A stretch of 6,788 nt of DNA from Sphingobium sp. (GTDB lineage: Bacteria; Pseudomonadota; Alphaproteobacteria; Sphingomonadales; Sphingomonadaceae): contig JASBTC010000307.1 in NCBI GenBank assembly GCA_030148625.1, positions 1 to 6,788 of the forward strand, given 5' to 3'. The position numbers and the translations under genes are program-made. This document shows positions 5,914 through 6,788 of this stretch, piece by piece (position 1 is the first letter of the stretch; every line of letters starts with the position of its first letter). The notes under the pieces are model-generated. The model searched no databases and had not been told where the DNA came from. It saw nothing but the letters and a program-made list of their open reading frames with translations.

Positions 5914-6788
5914 TGCTGGTGGTGCGGCCCGCCGGACCGGCGGACCTGGACGCGTTGATGGAGCTTGCGGTCCTGTCGGGCCGCGGCTTCACCAGCCTGC
6001 CCGAAGACGAAGCGGTGCTGTCCGAGCGGCTGGCCCTGTCGGAGCAGAGCTTCGCCAGCGGGATCGCGCCGGCCGAAGCCTGGTACACGTTGATGCTCGA
6101 GGATGCGGAGACCGGCGCCGTTGCCGGCGTCGCGGGCGTGCGCGCCGCGGTCGGCATGGGCCGGCCGCATTTCTCGTTCCGGATCGTCACCCTCGCCCAG
6201 CATTCGCTGGCGACCAAAACGCGCTTCGACCATCAGGCGCTGGTGCTGGTCAACGAATGCGCGGGCTGGACCGAAGTCGGATCGCTGTTCGTCCGTGCGG
6301 ACCGGCGCAGCGGCGGCGCCGGGAGCCTGCTCGCCCGATCGCGCTACATGCTGATCGGCGCGGATCCGCTGCGCTTCTCGCACACGGTGATGTCGGAACT
6401 GCGCGGCTGGTTCGACGAGGACGGCCGATCGCCCTTCTGGGAAGGCGTGTCGTACAAATTCTACCGGATCCCCTTCGAACAGGCCGATCATATGGTGACC
6501 GCCAGCGACGGCCAGTTCATCCTCGACCTGGCGCCGCGCCATCCCATCTATGTCGAGTTGATCGACCAGGATGCCGCCGAGGCGATCGGCCGCGTCCATC
6601 GCGACGGAGAACCCGCACGCGCGCTGCTGGAACGCGAGGGCTTCGAACGATCGGGACTGGTCGACATCTTCGATGGCGGCCCCACCATGACCTGCCAGCG
6701 CGATGCACTGGCGACGGTGCGCGGCGGCCGGACGCTGCGCCTGGGCATCGGCCATGATGTCGAGGGCCCGCAATGCTTGCTGTCGAGC
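5913..6788 (+). CDS. astA: Arginine N-succinyltransferase AstA (3' end outside window)
   Basis: AstA transfers succinyl from succinyl-CoA to the alpha-amino group of arginine, the first step of ammonia-producing arginine catabolism. The frame is open from ATG 5913 to the window edge, giving 292 residues; E. coli AstA has about 344, so roughly 50 are missing. From recalled E. coli sequence the fit is close and nearly gap-free: MLVVRPAGPADLDALMELA, FTSLPEDEA, LEDAETGAVAGVAGV, EVGSLFV, SPFWEG, HPIYVELIDQDAAEAIG, ARALLEREGF and DIFDGGPTMTC. L125 (succinyl-CoA site) and H229 (proposed proton donor) fall at the same residue numbers as in E. coli. The fold is acyltransferase (GNAT-like), cytoplasmic. 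Its ATG overlaps the astC TGA by one base (TGATG), with a weak AAAGG site seven bases upstream, so translation is probably coupled. The rest of the ast operon (astB, astD, perhaps astE) is expected beyond the window. Confidence 0.95.
   Translation, partial: MLVVRPAGPADLDALMELAVLSGRGFTSLPEDEAVLSERLALSEQSFASGIAPAEAWYTLMLEDAETGAVAGVAGVRAAVGMGRPHFSFRIVTLAQHSLATKTRFDHQALVLVNECAGWTEVGSLFVRADRRSGGAGSLLARSRYMLIGADPLRFSHTVMSELRGWFDEDGRSPFWEGVSYKFYRIPFEQADHMVTASDGQFILDLAPRHPIYVELIDQDAAEAIGRVHRDGEPARALLEREGFERSGLVDIFDGGPTMTCQRDALATVRGGRTLRLGIGHDVEGPQCLLSS

Noticed and set aside
5670..6773. A 367-codon minus-strand open frame opposite the astC end and astA
   Set aside because: The plus strand carries an unmistakable AstA with its proposed active-site His; the antisense frame has no family resemblance.
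1..6788. Search for tRNA, rRNA, CRISPR arrays, transposases, phage or toxin-antitoxin genes
   Set aside because: No direct-repeat arrays, transposase motifs or RNA gene signatures were seen; the gaps between genes are too short and are filled by the listed palindromes.

Overview
This 6.8 kb window is GC-rich, densely packed bacterial chromosome. The proteins (RimO tail, ast-type arginine genes, a BetI-like TetR, a GcvA-type LysR) and the codon use suggest an alphaproteobacterium, most likely a sphingomonad. That taxonomic call is inference from protein style, not from a marker gene. I see no RNA genes, insertion sequences, CRISPR arrays or phage genes.

Layout, left to right. (1) Bases 1-376 are the C-terminal end of rimO, the ribosomal protein S12 methylthiotransferase, cut by the window edge. 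(2) Bases 377-537 are non-coding and hold two strong inverted repeats. (3) Bases 538-1182 (+) encode a BetI-like TetR regulator, which converges on a GcvA-type LysR regulator (1186-2100, -) with a 3-base gap. (4) The LysR gene is divergent from a two-gene operon. Its first gene is a short DUF1338/HglS-type 2-oxoadipate dioxygenase/decarboxylase (2177-3196). Its second is an FAD-linked D-2-hydroxyglutarate dehydrogenase-like oxidoreductase (3193-4617). The two overlap by GTGA. (5) A terminator-like hairpin spans the end of that operon, with the stop codon in its loop. A nested palindrome follows, in front of the next operon. (6) Bases 4717-5913 encode a class III aminotransferase, best read as AstC. 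It overlaps by one base with astA (arginine N-succinyltransferase, 5913 to the window end, 3' truncated). Together they begin an arginine succinyltransferase (AST) catabolic operon.

How they work together. The HglS-like enzyme would turn 2-oxoadipate (from lysine breakdown) into D-2-hydroxyglutarate. The FAD enzyme would oxidise that to 2-oxoglutarate. AstC uses 2-oxoglutarate as amino acceptor in arginine breakdown, so the two neighbouring operons plausibly form a basic-amino-acid catabolic island. The LysR protein is the natural candidate regulator of the hglS-like operon. The most interesting points are the very short HglS-type protein, which ends 32 residues after its last metal ligand, and its partner dehydrogenase, in which two of three expected substrate-carboxylate residues are replaced. 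Everything else is well explained by known families; I found no clearly unprecedented system.
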